Source: Bradyrhizobium zhanjiangense (lineage in GTDB: Bacteria; Pseudomonadota; Alphaproteobacteria; Rhizobiales; Xanthobacteraceae). Taken from it: 64,000 nucleotides of DNA. Each line of letters opens with the position of its first letter. The stretch's first letter is position 1. Where the stretch lies: positions 806,001 through 870,000 of the forward strand of contig NZ_CP022221.1 of NCBI RefSeq assembly GCF_004114935.1. Reading direction: 5' to 3'. The notes under the pieces are model-generated. The model saw nothing but the letters and a program-made list of their open reading frames with translations. It was not told the origin of the DNA and made no database searches. A program made the position numbers and the translations under genes. This document shows, in pieces, positions 62,242 to 64,000 of the stretch.

Positions 62242-63207
62242 ATGCAGATGACCATCACGCCGTCGCAACGACTGCCTCACTTCGCCGACGCTAAAAGCTT
62301 TCGCGCTTGGCGCGCCGACCCGGCGCAATGGCTGGGAATCGCGCTCGACATCGCGCGCGGCCACGGTCTCGATGTCAGCGCGCTGCACGTGTTCGCGACC
62401 GGCACCAATCTCGTCGTGGGGTTCGGCGACAAGCTGATCCTGAAAATCTTCCCGCCGCTGCTGCGTACGCAATTCGTGTCCGAGCGTGGGTCGCTGGCGC
62501 AACTGAAAGGCCATCTCGATCTACCGATTCCCGAGATCGTCGCCGAAGGGGAGCGCAACGGCTGGCCTTATCTGATCATCACCCGCCTTGCCGGCATGCT
62601 CGGCTCGGAGGTGTGGCCGCAATTGGCGGAAGACCAGAAGGAGCGCGTGCTGCGCCAGATCGGCGAGACCATCGCGGCCGTGCAGCGCGCGCCGCTCGGA
62701 GAGCGCGCGCACATCGAGCCGCGCTGGGACGGCTTCATGCGCCAGCAGATGCAGGGCTGCAAGGCGCGGCACGCGCGTCTCGGCCTTGCGCCGAAATTCC
62801 TCAAAGGCCTCGATGATCTCCTGCGCGACGCCGCAAAGCTCATTCCGATGGATGCGCCGCCGGTGATCCTGATCGGCGAATACATTCCGGAAAACTTCCT
62901 GCTCGCCTGCCGGAACGATCAATGGTCGCTCGCCGGCCTGTTCGATTTCGGCGACGTGCTGGCGGGATGGCGCGACTACGATCTGCTCGGCCCCAGCGCC
63001 TTCATGGCGGCGGGCCGGCCGGGCCGGGTGCACAGCCTGCTCGAAGGCTTCGGCTATGCAAAGCTGGATTTCGAGCTGAAGCGCCGCCTGATGGCCCTGA
63101 TGCTGCTGCACCGCGCCAGCGACCTCAACGGCCACATCTGCATCGAGGGCTGGCAGGACATGGCGGGCGATCTGGTCGAGTTGCAGGAGCTGATCTGGCC
63201 GGGGTGA
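62242..63207 (+). CDS. Aminoglycoside phosphotransferase-fold protein with altered catalytic loop
   Basis: This protein of about 321 residues has a protein-kinase-like fold. The beta-strand lysine is in DKLILKIFPP (near 68), the hinge in WPYLIITRLAG, and the metal motif is GLFDFGDV (aspartate near 235). The catalytic loop, normally HGDxxxxN, reads IGEYIPENF (about 211-219): the histidine is replaced by isoleucine and the catalytic aspartate by glutamate, while the asparagine is kept. The start is uncertain: ATG 62242 and 62248 are both possible and neither has a clear Shine-Dalgarno. Substrate unknown; a reduced or changed activity is possible. Confidence 0.82.
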   Translation: MQMTITPSQRLPHFADAKSFRAWRADPAQWLGIALDIARGHGLDVSALHVFATGTNLVVGFGDKLILKIFPPLLRTQFVSERGSLAQLKGHLDLPIPEIVAEGERNGWPYLIITRLAGMLGSEVWPQLAEDQKERVLRQIGETIAAVQRAPLGERAHIEPRWDGFMRQQMQGCKARHARLGLAPKFLKGLDDLLRDAAKLIPMDAPPVILIGEYIPENFLLACRNDQWSLAGLFDFGDVLAGWRDYDLLGPSAFMAAGRPGRVHSLLEGFGYAKLDFELKRRLMALMLLHRASDLNGHICIEGWQDMAGDLVELQELIWPG

Positions 63208-63229
63208 TCGCCGGTCGTCCACCACTGGT

Positions 63230-63362
63230 GTCGTCCTGGACAAGCGCAGCGCCGATCCAGGACCCATTACCCCAGGGAGAAGTTTGACGAAGACTCGTTG
63301 TTACCAGCTTCGCGCTGCAACTCCTCCCTGGGGTAATGGGTCCTGGCTTTCGCCAGGACGAC
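63230..63362. repeat. Family 1 palindromic repeat, copy 9
   Basis: GTCGTCCTGGACAAGCGCAG ... GATCCAGGACCCATTACCCC on the left, GTTTGACGAAGACTCGTTGT in the middle, and GGGGTAATGGGTCCTGGC ... GCCAGGACGAC on the right. It lies in the 391-base gap 63208-63598. The remaining 236 bases are AT-richer and carry the sigma-54 promoter listed next. Confidence 0.88.
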
Positions 63363-63541
63363 AGCGGAGAGGGAGGCGTGCCCGCCAAATGAGCCGCTAT
63401 ATCGAATAGCCTACATAATAAGCAAATGCCACGCTTTGTATGCAATGACAATGATTTGGGCTGTCGTCCTTCAGGCCGCAAATCGGACCTTTCGCCCGCG
63501 ATTTCAGCGGATTAGCGCGCTGGGCGACGCTCCACTAACCC

Positions 63542-63559
63542 TTGGCACGAACCTTGCGA
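63542..63559 (+). promoter_or_regulatory. Sigma-54 (RpoN) promoter
   Basis: TTGGCACGAACCTTGCGA matches the -24/-12 consensus TGGCACG-N4-TTGC exactly at the key GG and GC positions, with ten bases between them. The start site would be near 63569, about 30 bases before the ATG at 63599. Such promoters need an enhancer-binding activator; its site and gene are not visible in the window. Confidence 0.8.
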
Positions 63560-63598
63560 ATCCGGTTCCAACCAAAAACTTTGTGTTGGAGCGATTTC

Positions 63599-64000
63599 AT
63601 GAAGCGCCGCGATTTCCTTAAGTCCGTTTCCGGATTGGCCGCTGGCGCGGCGCTTCCGGCCGTGCCGTCCGTGATCTCCTCCGCTTATGCCGATGCCCGC
63701 TCGGAGACACTGCTGATCGTCTCGGAAGGCGGCCCCAATAATCTCGACATCCACGGCGTCGGCACCAACGTGCCCGGCTATGAGGTGTCCTGGAATTGCT
63801 ACGACCGCCTGATCAGCCACGAGATGAAGAGCGGCCCCGGCGGCGTGCCCTATTACGACCGCGACAAGTTCAAGGGCGAGCTCGCCGAGGACTTCAGGAT
63901 CGACGACATGTCGGTCACCTTCAAGCTGCGCAAGAACGCCAAATTCCACGATGGCACGCCGGTCACTGCGAAGGACGTGAAATGGTCGCTCGACCGCGCC
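63599..64000 (+). CDS. ABC transporter substrate-binding protein (family 5), N-terminal part
   Basis: The first 134 residues of a periplasmic binding protein; the gene runs off the window. It starts with a Tat-type signal MKRRDFLKSVSGLAAGAALP ending near AYADA. The mature part has LLIVSEGGPNNLDIHG, CYDRLISHEMK and the family 5 segment FKLRKNAKFHDGTPVT. Expression is probably sigma-54 dependent, given the promoter 40-57 bases upstream. Peptide, opine or similar uptake is likely, but the ligand cannot be told. Confidence 0.9.
   Translation, partial: MKRRDFLKSVSGLAAGAALPAVPSVISSAYADARSETLLIVSEGGPNNLDIHGVGTNVPGYEVSWNCYDRLISHEMKSGPGGVPYYDRDKFKGELAEDFRIDDMSVTFKLRKNAKFHDGTPVTAKDVKWSLDRA

Noticed and set aside
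1683..63362. CRISPR array
   Set aside because: The repeats are long, palindromic and dispersed singly between genes. There are no regularly spaced short repeats and no cas genes.
63952..63969. Second sigma-54-like sequence (TGGCACGCCGGTCACTGC)
   Set aside because: It lies inside the binding-protein gene and lacks TTGC with the right spacing.

Overview
The window looks like a stretch of chromosome from a Bradyrhizobium-like alphaproteobacterium. Four things suggest this: high GC content with strongly GC-biased third positions; very many dispersed palindromic intergenic repeats in several families; a heavy load of ABC, TRAP and MFS transport genes with acyl-CoA catabolism; and a complete periplasmic sulfur-oxidation (sox) cluster. 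I see no rRNA, tRNA, CRISPR array, transposase, integrase or phage gene. The assignment is inferred from gene content and repeat style, not from a database search.

Layout. (1) 1-7547, plus strand: the end of an acyl-CoA dehydrogenase gene, a glutathione S-transferase, an AraC regulator, a BKACE-family enzyme, and a two-subunit biotin-dependent acyl-CoA carboxylase. (2) 7678-16264, minus strand: a complete five-gene peptide-type ABC importer, then an acyl-CoA ligase and an iron-dependent alcohol dehydrogenase. Together with (1) this looks like a catabolic island for an unknown carboxylic acid or alcohol. (3) 16788-22644, plus strand: an RND efflux adaptor and pump without an outer-membrane partner, then an orphan branched-chain-amino-acid-type binding protein. 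(4) 22815-27413, minus strand: a LolD-like ATPase, a large FtsX-type permease and an AttH/CrtC-like lipocalin protein (an AttEFGH-type exporter), with a MAPEG protein behind it. (5) 27560-32228: an MFS carrier, an N-acyl-D-amino-acid deacylase-type amidohydrolase and an Fsr-like MFS pump. (6) 32819-38835, minus strand: soxXYZA-soxK-soxB, a periplasmic DsrE-like protein and a persulfide dioxygenase-rhodanese fusion; soxCD is absent. (7) 39096-48723: a DUF938 methyltransferase, an S9 peptidase, two MFS carriers, a VOC protein, a carboxymuconolactone decarboxylase-like protein and a pair of acyl-CoA dehydrogenases. (8) 48986-53359, minus strand: an AapJ-like binding protein, an L,D-transpeptidase, an unusual internally duplicated membrane protein, and a periplasmic thioredoxin with CcdA. 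(9) 53849-60492, minus strand: an ECF sigma factor without an adjacent anti-sigma factor, then a tightly packed sensory operon (TRAP-type binding protein, sensor kinase, REC-DUF3369-kinase hybrid, OmpR-type regulator). (10) 60694-64000, plus strand: a UgpB-like binding protein, an aminoglycoside-phosphotransferase-fold protein with an altered catalytic loop, and the start of a Tat-exported ABC binding protein behind a good sigma-54 promoter.

How it works together. The sox enzymes would oxidise thiosulfate on the SoxYZ carrier in the periplasm. Lack of SoxCD predicts incomplete oxidation. The DsrE protein and the persulfide dioxygenase-rhodanese are plausible handlers of the remaining sulfane sulfur. 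CcdA and the periplasmic thioredoxin 14 kb away could supply reductant for SoxY. The TRAP-type protein has no membrane partner genes nearby and sits in front of two kinases, so it is probably a ligand sensor rather than a transporter part.

The most distinctive non-coding content is about 24 dispersed repeat copies in seven families. Two copies of one family supply the stop codon of the gene before them.
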